Of a DNA stretch of 16,480 bases, positions 1 to 8,365 are shown piece by piece. Source of the stretch: Ophiocordyceps camponoti-saundersi (nom. inval.). Lineage: Eukaryota; Ascomycota; Sordariomycetes; Hypocreales; Ophiocordycipitaceae. The first letter of the stretch is position 1. Each line of letters starts with the position of its first letter. The position numbers were made by a program, and so were the translations under genes. The stretch is from contig PDHQ01000551.1 of NCBI GenBank assembly GCA_003339415.1, positions 1 through 16,480 of the forward strand, given 5' to 3'. The notes beneath the pieces are model-generated. The model had not been told where the DNA came from. It did not search any database and saw nothing but the letters and a program-made list of their open reading frames with translations.

Positions 1-126
1 TATATAATATATAATATATAATATATAATATATAATATATAATATATAATATATAATATATAATATATAATATATAATATATAATATATAATATATAATA
101 TATAATATATAATATATAATATATAA
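1..126. repeat. 7-bp satellite (TATATAA)n, 18 copies
   Basis: Eighteen perfect copies of TATATAA run from the first base of the window to 126, followed by a short (AT)n stretch up to the LTR end at 148. The array is cut by the window edge, so its full length is unknown. It lies just beyond the outer end of a gypsy LTR. It is not a telomere-type repeat. Confidence 0.95.
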
Positions 127-147
127 TTAGTTTTATATATATATATA

Positions 148-357
148 TATAAGGGATTAGTTTATAACTAATTATAGCTAAATAAGGGGGCTTATAGCGG
201 ATATATTTAGGTCTTCCTAATAGTACTTAGTTATTACGCGGGGTATATAATTAGCTTAGAAGGAGGGCTTCTCTCCCCTCTTTTTCCTTTTCTTAATAGC
301 TTTAATTATAACTTTACCTTAGCTTACTTTTATAATCGCTATAATAAAACCTTTATA
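148..357 (-). repeat. 3' LTR of the minus-strand gypsy element (210 bp)
   Basis: The reverse complement aligns over its full 210 bp with the two direct LTRs at 13638-13847 and 15204-15413. Shared landmarks include a polypurine/polypyrimidine block near 262-285, the stretch around 200-245 containing the GCGGGGTATATA core, and termini that now read TATA at both ends; the family TG...CA ends would become TA...TA after RIP. It lies downstream of the gypsy pol relic when read on the minus strand, which is the right position and orientation for a 3' LTR. Confidence 0.85.
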
Positions 358-442
358 TTAATTAAAGCTTCTTTTACCGCTAACTAAATATAAAATTAAA
401 ATCTTAATATAAAACGCTATTAAATTTTACTTATATTAAAGC
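358..442 (-). mobile_element. 3' internal region shared by gypsy and short LTR element
   Basis: The reverse complement of these 85 bp matches 15119-15203, the segment just inside the 3' LTR of the short element, with only scattered differences. Inward of 442 the homology switches: sequence from 443 on matches the second gypsy copy ending near 12854, not the short element. The segment would hold the 3' untranslated region and the primer tract for plus-strand synthesis. A degenerate purine run lies about 10 bases inside the LTR. Confidence 0.8.
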
Positions 443-1180
443 TATTATAAAGCTTTTATATATTTTATAAATTTTACGCTAATAGCGATATAAATATAAA
501 CTTTTTATTTTTATATTATAAATAAACTCCACTCTCTTTAATACTTAATAGCGATAATAAGCCGCGCTCGGAGCGACTCTAAGGGGGAGGGTAACGCTAT
601 ATAAGTTAATCGCGATTATAAAAATTTTTTATTTAAAATATAGCTTTATTCTAAATTATAATAATCTTAAACCTAAAAGTTTATAATATTTATTACTTTA
701 TTAAAAGCTAAAGTAAATATTAATAAAATTATTTTAAAAGATATTTTTATCTTTATATAAGTAATTATCGAATAAGTAGCGGAGTTTAAAAAGGTTTTAG
801 GAGGCGCCCCCCTTATTCTAACTTTATTAATTAGTAATATTTTCTTATCTATTATAGCTATAATTTCCTCTTTTTTTTATAGCTTTAAAGGGAGTAAAAC
901 TTTTTTAATATAAGCTATAATTATAGCTAAAATATTAAAGAGAACTATTAAAAAATAGGTTTTTAAATAATATAAGTAATAGCTTATAATTTACTTTAAT
1001 TTTATTACTACTCCGCTTTAAATTTAAGGCCTTAAAATAATTATAATAAATATTAATTATAAACTTTATAAGTAAAGCTAAGCTTTTATAATAAAGAAAC
1101 TATTTAGCGATAATATTATAATAATATTTTAAAATATTATTTATAAGCTCCGGTTTAATTTAAGGTAATTTTATATTATT
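443..1180 (-). mobile_element. Gypsy 3' body, no protein recognised
   Basis: This stretch lies between RNase H and the 3' internal region, where integrase would be expected. It aligns as an inverted copy with about 12115-12854, so it is a real part of the family. I read all three minus frames and saw neither a convincing HHCC zinc finger nor a DDE core. It could be a heavily decayed or shortened integrase, or a family-specific 3' region. A more GC-rich island sits at 565-600 (GCCGCGCTCGGAGCG), with an eroded counterpart near 12715-12770. Confidence 0.55.
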
Positions 1181-2253
1181 TTTAAAAAAAAGTATATTTA
1201 ATTAATAAAGGTTATACTCTTATTATAAAAGAGGTATTAATATAAGCTTTATAATAAAATAAAAAGAAAGCTTTTTAGAAAAAGATTAAGTTTTTAAATA
1301 AAATCTTAATAATATAATTATATATAAAAAAATATATATTATTTAAGGATTTAGTAAAATTTCTTAAGTAATTCTAAGTAAAAATACTTATAATTTTATA
1401 TAATAGCAAGAAGTTTATAGTTTTAGGTTAAGTAAGCGCGTTTAGCTAAGTTTATAATTTTGAAGAAAAAGCTAATAAGCTTTTATATCTAATTATATTA
1501 TTATTATTATAAAATATAAGCGGTAATATTCCGGGAGGCGTTAGTTTTAAATTAATTTAAGAGTTTTAGATAGAAAAAAGTAAGTATTAGGGCTTATATA
1601 GCTAATTTTTTTAATTTATTAAAAGCTCTTTTTTATTCCAGTTTAAGTTTAAAAGCGATATTTTTCTTTAAAAGATAATTTAAAAGCTTAATAGTAATAT
1701 TAATATAATAATAAAATATTTAGATAAAGTTATAAAATCTTATAAATAAGTAAATAGCTTTATAATTATAAAAATCCTTAAACTTTTAATTCTAAATTAC
1801 TTATATTTTTTAAGGATTTATACTTATTCTTTAGCTTATATATACTATTATACTAAGGTAATTAATTTCTATAATATTAAACCTTAATTTCTAGATATCT
1901 CTTTATAAGTTTGCTTAATATAAGCGCTAGATTATTTCCCGATATTCCTCCTAATATTCCTTTTTTTTACTATTTAAGTAAATTAATATATTATTAGCAT
2001 ATATACTTATATAATAGTTAAGGAGATTATAAAATTAAATATTAATAAAATTTTAAAATTAAATAAGCTTTATTTTAAAGCTAAGTAAGAGAACAAGCTA
2101 ATAGAATATACTAAACCTTATATAAAAAGCTATAAAATATTTAAAATTAGGGTTAAGATAAAGGCGGTAAAACGCTTAAATAATATTAATATTTAAAAAC
2201 TATTTTACCTCTTAATAGCTAAACGCTATATTTTTTTAAGAAAAAATATATAA
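1180..2253 (-). pseudogene. gypsy pol: RT C-half and RNase H relic
   Basis: Read on the minus strand, about 2143-2175 gives AFYRLYLNPNF, matching the gypsy RT block that precedes the aspartate loop. Positions 1990-2001 give YANN followed by ILIYL, the decayed YADD catalytic box with both Asp codons now Asn. Further on, NYLSIIVYIS matches the conserved 'FLG-II' block (about 1800-1860). At 1534-1545 the codons read TNAS, the decayed TDAS motif of RNase H, followed by KRAYLTQNYKLLAI, which resembles the 'E-NY---ELLAI' block. Stops are TAA/TAG at expected Gln, Trp or Arg positions. At least one frame change is needed toward the RNase H end. This is the continuation of the frame that stops at 6281 and is not functional. 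Confidence 0.85.
2236..2253. repeat. Left 18-bp direct repeat flanking element Y
   Basis: TTAAGAAAAAATATATAA occurs here and again at 6281-6298 in the same orientation. In the gypsy RT both copies encode the same spot, the 'YPLP' block after the INYRxLN motif (now YIFFL on the minus strand). This shows that the gypsy sequence was duplicated when Y entered. An 18-bp duplication is long for LTR elements or most DNA transposons and falls in the range seen for target-primed reverse transcription. The outermost bases could match by chance in such AT-rich DNA. Confidence 0.75.
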
Positions 2254-2299
2254 TAATAATAATTATAATACTCTAGAGGCTATAGAAATAGCTACTAGA

Positions 2300-2412
2300 A
2301 CCTCGGCAGTAAGTCGAGTAGGAAAAACCCTCCTAAAAGAGGTAAAACCCCCCGCTATATAGTAGGACCGCGTCCAGCTCGGGGCCGGGCTAGGCGCTCT
2401 GCGCGTATAAAG
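2300..2412. other. GC-rich left end of element Y
   Basis: A GC-rich island in an otherwise very AT-rich window. It holds a small hairpin at 2365-2375 (GGAC-CGC-GTCC), a C/G-rich tract at 2378-2400 and three surviving CpA/TpG sites (near 2307, 2375 and 2400). It contains no coding frame I can support. It may be the 5' untranslated region or promoter of element Y. Its composition resembles that of the palindromic right end at 6225-6260. Confidence 0.5.
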
Positions 2413-2447
2413 AAAGTAACCGTTAGTTACGGTAATACTATATAATA

Positions 2448-2487
2448 TAAGGAAAGATAAGGAAAGATAGATAAGATAAGGAAAAGA
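2448..2487. repeat. Purine-rich TAAGGAAAGA repeats
   Basis: TAAGGAAAGA occurs twice in tandem (2448-2457 and 2458-2467), followed by the variant spacer TAGATAAGA and a third copy with one extra A (2477-2487). The top strand is almost all purine with T interruptions. It sits in the presumed 5' leader of element Y. A regulatory role is possible but not shown. Confidence 0.7.
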
Positions 2488-2499
2488 TAATAGTAGCGG

Positions 2500-2710
2500 C
2501 GGTATATACTACTTATATATACTAGTATATACCTCCCTAGCTTTTAAGTATATATTACTTAACCCTTAAGTATATAGCTATATACCTCCTTTATATATAG
2601 TATATACTTAGGTATATACCCCTTTTTTAAGCTTTCCTAATTAGGAAGCTTTCCTAATTAAAAAGTTAGTTTTTATAAATTAGTAACTTAAGGCCTAAAG
2701 GTATATAAAG
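2500..2710. repeat. Cluster of GTATATAC-type palindromes
   Basis: The palindromic octamer GTATATAC or one-base variants recur about eight times, often followed by CTCC or CCCC (for example near 2501, 2529, 2551, 2569, 2600 and 2611). The end of the cluster overlaps a separate palindrome at 2629-2660. The spacing is irregular, so this is not a simple microsatellite. It lies upstream of the first coding-like frame of element Y and contains no gene. Confidence 0.6.
2629..2660. repeat. Palindrome and direct repeat, AAGCTTTCCTAATTA
   Basis: AAGCTTTCCTAATTA appears twice, overlapping an inverted repeat: TTCCTAATTAGGAA (2634-2647) is a perfect 14-bp palindrome and the second copy starts within its right arm. 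A transcript would form a stem, and DNA-binding dimers could also use such a site. Function is unknown. Confidence 0.7.
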
Positions 2711-2719
2711 GAGGGGGGG

Positions 2720-3060
2720 GGTCGCTCCTACTAATATAAGCGGGTTATTATTATCTCGTTATTTTTTTTTAGTAATTTTAATTATATAAGTAATCCTTAG
2801 CGCGCGTAATTAGTTTATAGCTAACTTATACCGGAGTAAAATACCCGCTAAACCCGATTTTCCTTAAGCGGTATCTTACGCGGGGTATATTAGTACGCTT
2901 ATTAGCTTTAGGGACCTTTATTAAGTATAAAAAAGTAAGTACTTAGCCTTAGCGTATATCTATATTTACTAATAACTAGGGTAAACTATCTAAGCGCGGC
3001 TTACATTAAATATACGAATAATTATATTAAGTATTAGCTAATCGATAATTTTATTATAGC
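2720..3060. other. Element Y leader, no protein recognised
   Basis: Between the palindrome cluster and the first clear coding-like frame lie a run of nine Gs near 2714-2722, a T-run around 2763-2770 and moderately GC-rich sequence. Plus-strand reading suggests coding-like composition from about 2810 (frequent GCG, CGC and ACC codons), but I could not fix a start codon because ATG has been destroyed along with TpG. The first frame may begin here. Confidence 0.35.
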
Positions 3061-4430
3061 CGAAGCTATTTACGCTACGGTTAAGGTTACTTACTAGCTA
3101 AGCTTTAATTATAACGCTTAAATAATAAGTAATATTAAGGTTATATTAAGTTTACGGTAAGTCCTATATTAATAAATATAATAGAAAAATATAATTTAAT
3201 ATATTAAAAAAATACGCGCTATTACGCGTTATAATAATATTTACGCTAATTAAGTTATATAAGCGGCCGCTAGCCGCGTACCGTTTTAAAGCTTATAGCC
3301 TCTTATTATTAAGGAGGACCTTATTATTAATATAACTAAAAATTTAACTAGCGTTAATTAACTTATTATTATTATATTAGCTTAGATATAAAAATAGTAT
3401 ATCTTCTATATATAAGTAATTAACTTTTTTAAATAGTTAACTAAAAAGCTACGCTATATTCGCTACGTTACTAAGAATAAAGCGCGCTTATAAGGAAATC
3501 TATCTCTTACTAATTATCCTCCTATCCTCTATACTCCGCCTTCTATTACTAATTTTACTTCCGCCCTAATACTTATTAAGTTTAAGTCTAAGTTAGAGGC
3601 TAATAAGCTTAGTAAGCTTAAGACTACTCCTACCTTAAGTAATAAGGTTACTCTCGCCGCTAAGGAGGATATTATTAGCGCTTATATTAAAACCGCGCTA
3701 CTTTTTTATAAGGAGATCTCTAATCTTATTTAAAATAGTCTAATTAATAATATATCTAATAACGAAAACTTTACGATATTAGTTAGTAATTATACCGCGT
3801 TTAGTAAGGAGGAGAAGCTAATAATAAAAAAGGAGTAAGTAGCTTTAGTTTACGCTTATAATTATAATTAAGGTTAAGGTTACGGCTAAGGCCGTAGCTA
3901 TAATAAATACGGTTAGTTTCGCGCTTTACGCGGTTAAATTTATATCTTATATATAGTTAAAATAGTTTAGCTTCGAGGCTAGGTAAGTAGCTAATAAGAT
4001 AAATAATAAAGTTATTACCGTAAAGCGATTTTTATATATTTATTATAAGGCTAAAAGCCCCGTCTCCCTTATTTATTTTACTTTCGTAAAGTAATATTAT
4101 AAGGTTAAATTAGCGTAATTATTTAAGTAAAAAAAACTAACGTATAAGTTTAGCTATAAATTAAAAGTTATTAAGCGCTTTAGTAAAGTTACGCTAGTCC
4201 CGTATTAGTTACTAGTTAATATTAAAAAGTAGCTTATCTTTATAAGTAAAGGTATAGTTAAGAAAAATATATAATATAGTCTTATTATTATTATTATAAG
4301 GGTAGCGTCTTAAAACTACCTCGGGGACCTTATAAGCTTAAAGAAAAAAATTAAGCTTAATATATCTTATCTAAAATTATATAAATATTATACTAATAAA
4401 CTTAAGAAATCTTTTATAAATATATAAGGC
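3060..4430 (+). pseudogene. Element Y first coding-like frame, product unknown
   Basis: I do not recognise this protein. One plus-strand frame runs through with stops only at TAA/TAG. From 3494 to 3835 it has a single stop (3731-3733) in about 114 codons, far fewer than neighbouring frames, so this was coding. The middle reads as a Pro/Thr/Lys-rich segment (NYPPILYTPPSITNF near 3510-3555), then a helical, charged stretch with AAKEDIISAYIKTALLFYKE (about 3657-3715), then SNYTAFSKEEKLIIKKE. Next comes a Gly/Arg/Tyr/Asn-rich tail around 3850-3930 (GQGYGQGRSYNKYG, with Q probably from Arg or Gln codons). An RNA-binding Gag-like or ORF1-like role would fit the basic glycine-rich tail but is only an inference. 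No zinc knuckle is clear. After 3930 the frame is more broken. Confidence 0.55.
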
Positions 4431-6222
4431 GGTCTTAGCCTTAAGCTATAGTAGTTTATTAATAAGGTAACTATAAAATTACTTATATTTCTTAAGCTTA
4501 CCTTTTTAGGAATATTATCGAAAAAGCTACTTTTTTTAGAGTTTAGTATCGAAGTCGTATTATATATATTTAGCCTCCGGTTTAAGTTTAGTTTATATTT
4601 TATAAGATTCTTTTAAGTTTTATAATACTTAATATCTCCGTTAATAAGGGCGCCCCCTACGCTTATATCTAACTTACTTAGTAGCTTTCTTTACTACGGT
4701 ACGGATAAGGTTTATTATACCTATAAGTTAAAAGTAATAATAAGTATAAGCTATTTAGTAAGTAAAATATAAATTAAAAGGGGGGATAAAAGCCTTTATT
4801 TTAATATAATAAAAAGGGGTAGCTTTATAAGCTCTAGTAATAATTTTTAGATATTTAGACTATTCCGTAGCTAGCGCTTTTATAATAAAGCTATATAGTT
4901 TCCCTTTTAGTTATATAAGCGGGGCGAACTAAGATATATTAAATATAATCGCTAATCTAATAGCTTTAGTATAAACCTCCCTTACTCTTAATAAAATATA
5001 ACCTTACGTTAATATAATAATCTTAGTAAGGGCTAAGTATTAGCGCTTAAGTTTAGCGGCGAGTTTTAAAAGGTAAGATTTTTATTAAAATTTATAATAT
5101 AGCTAAACCCTTAAAAGTCTCGCCTCCTACGTAAGCTAAACTAACTTTATACTAAGCTAAAGCTAAGTTATATTTACTTTTCTAGCCTTCGTAAAATATA
5201 TTAACTTATTTTTAGCTAGCTAAAAGGTTATTTTATACTTAAAAGCTTATTATTCGTAAATTCGCTACGCTTACTTAAGTTAAAAAAATACCTAAGCTTT
5301 ATTATATCTAATATTAAGGATATTAATATTATTAGCAAAGCTTACTATAAATAGTTTAGTTATTAAGTTTAAATATTAATATAGTAAAAATATATATAAT
5401 AGGAAAAGGACTAGTAATATAAGGGACTCTTAGGGGACCCTTTACTAAATTAGGAAGGCGTTACTAAGCTTATAGTTAAACTTAAGTTATAAGGTTTTAG
5501 CGGTAAAATAAGAATAAATAAACGCCGTAACCTATTCGGAAAAGCTTAGGTAGTTAAGGATAATTATTAGCTTATCGTAAAAAATATAGTTAAAAGCTTT
5601 AATAAGGTTTAGTAAGAGGAGCGAGGCGGTACTACCTTAGTTTTAGATAATTTTAATAATTTTAGTAAGTATAAGGATTATAATATTAATAAAGCGTTAT
5701 AGCTTATTACCTATTTAGCTATTTAGGAGGATATTAGCCGCTTCCGCTATAGACACTATTTTCCTAGCGATAATTATTTTTAAAACTTTCCTTATTATAT
5801 TAAGGAGCGAAATTAGCCTATACCTACCCGGGGTATAATATATAGCTAATAATTTATTTACCTTACGGATAATTATAATATTAAAAGCTTTAAATTATAA
5901 CGGGAAATAGCTATTATTAATATAGCTTTAGAAGATTTTTTAAAAAACTTAAATAAAAGGGGGTCCGTATCTTTTTAGGAACCTAATTAAGATCTCGTCG
6001 GGGCTAGCGGATTTCTATAAAGCGATTAAGAAAAAGGTAGAGTAGATATTATTAATAGTAATCGAACGTTTAATATAGAAAAGAGGGAAGGGTTTATCTA
6101 AGGTAAGAGGAGGGGCTAAGGCGGTAGGAGTAGGGAAGAATTACTAGCTAAGTAGGATCGCTTTATCCGAGAAGGTAGATACTAAGTTTAAGTCGGGGCT
6201 TTTCTATAGCGTTAGTATATAT
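4428..6222 (+). pseudogene. Element Y second coding-like frame, product unknown
   Basis: I do not recognise this protein. A second plus-strand frame can be followed for about 590 codons with TAA/TAG stops only. Recognisable stretches include YYGTDKVYYTYKLK (near 4690-4735), RFYNKAIQFPFQLYKRGELR (near 4880-4935), KGLLGDPLLNQEGVTKLIVK (near 5420-5480) and, near the C-terminus, ISRFRYRHYFPSDNYF (about 5735-5780) and LEDFLKNLNKRGSVSF (about 5930-5975). The C-terminal third is hydrophilic and charged. I looked for RT (YxDD), integrase, tyrosine-recombinase and helicase motifs and found none. It overlaps or abuts the first frame in a different phase, as in a two-ORF element, and probably ends near the palindrome at 6237. 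Confidence 0.5.
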
Positions 6223-6236
6223 ATAAGCTCCGGCGG

Positions 6237-6258
6237 GGCCTAGCTCCGGAGCTAGGCC
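6237..6258. repeat. Perfect 22-bp GC-rich palindrome at the right end of Y
   Basis: The sequence is exactly self-complementary about the centre 6247/6248, with core TAGCTCCGGAGCTA and outer GGCC arms. AGCTCCGG also occurs just upstream at 6226-6233. Such a strong stem at the downstream end of the coding-like frame could act in transcript termination, RNA structure or element mobility. It is one of the most GC-rich spots in the window and escaped AT drift because it contains no CpA or TpG. Confidence 0.9.
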
Positions 6259-6280
6259 TAACGTTCTATTATCTAAAGTA

Positions 6281-6298
6281 TTAAGAAAAAATATATAA
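6281..6298. repeat. Right 18-bp direct repeat flanking element Y
   Basis: Second copy of the repeat at 2236-2253. The gypsy RT frame on the minus strand runs through this copy from the right (…KVKSYIFFLN) and stops making sense just beyond it, which fixes the right boundary of Y at about 6280. Confidence 0.75.
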
Positions 6299-6650
6299 GA
6301 TTTAACTTTTAAATAATTATTTATTTATTAGTAATTAATATAAAAGCGATAAGTTATTAAGTATAGCTTAAGTATAAAAAGTATAAAAATAATATAGAGA
6401 TTAGCGTTTAGCTTAATAAACTTAATTTTAAGTAAATAGTTAATAATTTCCTTTTTTAAAAATAAATATTTTATAAGTATTTTAGAAGAAAAAAATCTTA
6501 TTAGATTTAAAAGCTTTTTAAATTTTAAGGTAATATTATAGCTAGGTTAAGGATTAGTAAAAGTATAAGCTTCCTTTTTATTAAAAAACCTTTTAAAATA
6601 TATAAAAGCTAAAGGAATTACGCTATATATATAAGCGATATACTTAAGCT
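6281..6650 (-). pseudogene. gypsy pol: N-terminal reverse transcriptase relic
   Basis: The minus-strand frame from about 6650 reads IPLAFIYFKRFFNKKEAYTF, then PSYNITLKF, then KEIINYLLKIKFIKLNANLY, then LYLITYRFYINYQQIN, then KVKSYIFFL. These match, in order, the gypsy RT blocks 'F-D-F-k-eA--LP-HR--Y-h-I-L', the 'GfIr-S-SP' loop, 'LR-cvDYR-LN' and the start of 'K-rYPLP'. The invariant Asp and Cys codons read Asn and Tyr, as RIP predicts. The frame is cut at 6281 by element Y and resumes at 2253 on the far side. It is dead. Confidence 0.85.
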
Positions 6651-7559
6651 TTTCTATTTAAGGGAATAAGGTTTTTTATTTTATATATATAAGGCTAGCT
6701 AAGCTTAGCTTTATAGTTATAATTAAGTTATTATTATTTTTTAATTATATAAAAGTTATAAATATTAGCGGGGTTATTTTTTCCTATTATATATAATAAA
6801 GGTTTTATTATATTTAGCGGATAAGCTATTTTCTTAAAATATTCTTATCTATATTATTAGTTTCTTAGTTAGTTTAAGTTAGGGTTTAAGCTAGTTTCTT
6901 TTCCTTTATAAGCTATATAAAGTTTTTCTTCCCTTATAAATACTAAAAGATCTAATATTTACGCTTATCCTAATAAAAAAAGCGGTTCCGGTATTTAATA
7001 TCTGCTTAAATAGCTAGATTTAGATTTTTAGTAAAAGAAGCTTTTTAGTTAATAAGATTAAAGGTAAGTATTTTATAAGGGCGGGTAAGTTATCTAGCTA
7101 AATTAGTTTTTAAGCTATATAGTTAAGTAGTAATCTTTTTTTAGCTATTTAATATAAGCTAATAAAGAGATCCTAAGTATAGTTAGTTACTTAGTAAATT
7201 TCTTAAAAAAATATTATCCGTTAATTATTAAGGTAATTATAAAATATTTATAAACTAAGCTAGCTTAATAGCTTTAGAAATTAATAAAGGGAATAGAATA
7301 AACTAGGATAAGCTTAGTATTTAAGCGGTTTACTATTTACTTTATAAAATAATAGCTAATTAAGAGTTAAATATCTACTTTAGTATTATAAAGTAAAGCT
7401 TAAAAATATAAAGAGTAATATTATTAACTTGAACTTAATTATTAATAATAAATAACTTTTTTATTTTTTATTTTATATATAATATTTTAAGAACTATTAA
7501 AAAGCCTTTTAATAATTTTATTCTTTTCTTAAATTAGAGTTATCTAATTAAATAAAATT
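6651..7559 (-). mobile_element. Gypsy gag-RT linker (protease region), not resolved
   Basis: This stretch lies between the gag zinc knuckle and the RT start, where the aspartic protease belongs. I tried all minus frames and could not place a DSG/DTG active site with confidence. A candidate near 7415-7440 keeps one of the few surviving CpA sites (minus-strand GTTCAAGTT). There is no sign of another gene or insertion here, so I treat it as decayed pol. Confidence 0.5.
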
Positions 7560-8365
7560 AAGCGGGGGCGTCTAAACTTTATAAACTCTTCTTATTTTTT
7601 ATTAGTTAAGATAATCCTTAGCTATATAGCCTTTCTTTTTATAAATAAAATAAGTATTATTTTCCTAATAAATTTTCTTTTTATCTTTATTTAAAAGGTA
7701 GCCTTTTTAATATAAAATTATAATTATAGTTATAGTTTTTTTTCTATATTATTAAAATTATTTTATCGCCCTAATAAACCTTTTATATAGCTTTTTAGCG
7801 AGTAAATTCCTTTTTCCGGTAAAATATAATATTTTTTATATATTTATAAAATTCTTTATATATTATATATAAGTTTTTAGCTTTTATAGAAAAGCTTAAG
7901 TTAAGGTTAGTAAATAAGTAATTTTAAAATATATACTTAATTTAAGTTAGGGGAATTTAAGTTTTAGCTATAAGGTAATTAAACTTAATAAGGAACTTTT
8001 AAATCTCTTACTTATTAGTTAAGGAGAAGTTTAGTTTATAAAGCTAGTTTATAGCTTTTATAAATTTATTTAGATTTCTATAAGCGGACTTTAAATACTA
8101 AACTATTTTAGCTAATTTAGTAAAAAGATATTTCTCTAAATTATACTAAGTTTTTAAGAGTTTATAAGCTTTCCTTTTTAAGGTATAGAATAGAATATTT
8201 ATCTAATTTTATTTATTACGAGAAATTATCTTATTAAACCTTATCTTATTTTTTAAGTTTATAAAAAAAGTATTAAAGTTCTTATTTTTACTTAAAAACT
8301 TACTTACTTTCTTATAGTAAATTTCTATAAAATTAAAGTAAAAAAGGTTTAGCTATCTTACTAAG
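7560..8365 (-). pseudogene. gypsy gag relic with zinc-knuckle remnant
   Basis: The minus-strand frame from about 8360 reads FLSKNKNFNTFFINLKNKIR, ILFYTLKRKAYKLL, IVQYLKSAYRNLNKFIKAI, QEIQKFLIKFNYLIAKTQIP and then GIYSLKSYIKGLLGR. This pattern fits capsid-type gag (the block about total chain length, helices, then 'F---f--l'). It ends in YFIYKKKGYIAKDY at 7611-7652. If each Tyr is a RIP-altered Cys or His (TGT or CAT to TAT), the spacing is exactly C-x2-C-x4-H-x4-C, the nucleocapsid zinc knuckle. Stops are TAA/TAG at expected Gln positions. It would have packaged the element RNA and is no longer translatable. Confidence 0.85.

Larger units (their letters stand above)
2254..6280 (+). mobile_element. 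Element Y: 4.0-kb unclassified insertion in gypsy RT
   Basis: A 4027-bp block splits the gypsy RT and is flanked by 18-bp direct repeats. It is visibly richer in G and C than the gypsy and LINE relics. From left to right it has a short TAA run, a GC-rich patch (2300-2412), purine repeats (2448-2487), a cluster of GTATATAC palindromes (2500-2710), two consecutive plus-strand coding-like frames (about 3060-4430 and 4428-6222) and a GC-rich palindromic right end (6237-6258). I see no LTRs, no terminal inverted repeats and no recognisable RT, transposase, helicase or recombinase motif. Its class is open: an unfamiliar retroelement fits the long duplication, but the coding content does not confirm it. 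Confidence 0.6.

Noticed and set aside
1..126. Telomere or centromere satellite
   Set aside because: A 7-mer made only of A and T is unlike TTAGGG-type fungal telomeres, and a single 126-bp array is too short to call centromeric. AT-rich RIP blocks can be centromeric, but nothing here shows it.
1430..1960. Plus-strand frame with a 'SGNIPGGVSF' stretch resembling a subtelomeric RecQ-associated domain
   Set aside because: The opposite strand gives ordered gypsy RT and RNase H blocks, a far better explanation. The plus-strand resemblance is a shadow.
3900..3960. Zinc knuckle after the Gly/Arg-rich tail of the first Y frame (copia-like gag)
   Set aside because: No frame gives the C-x2-C-x4-H-x4-C spacing after allowing TAT for Cys/His, unlike the clear case at 7611-7652.
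2254..6280. Element Y as a Helitron or LINE
   Set aside because: An 18-bp duplication argues against Helitron insertion. No RT or endonuclease motif supports a LINE. Left unclassified.
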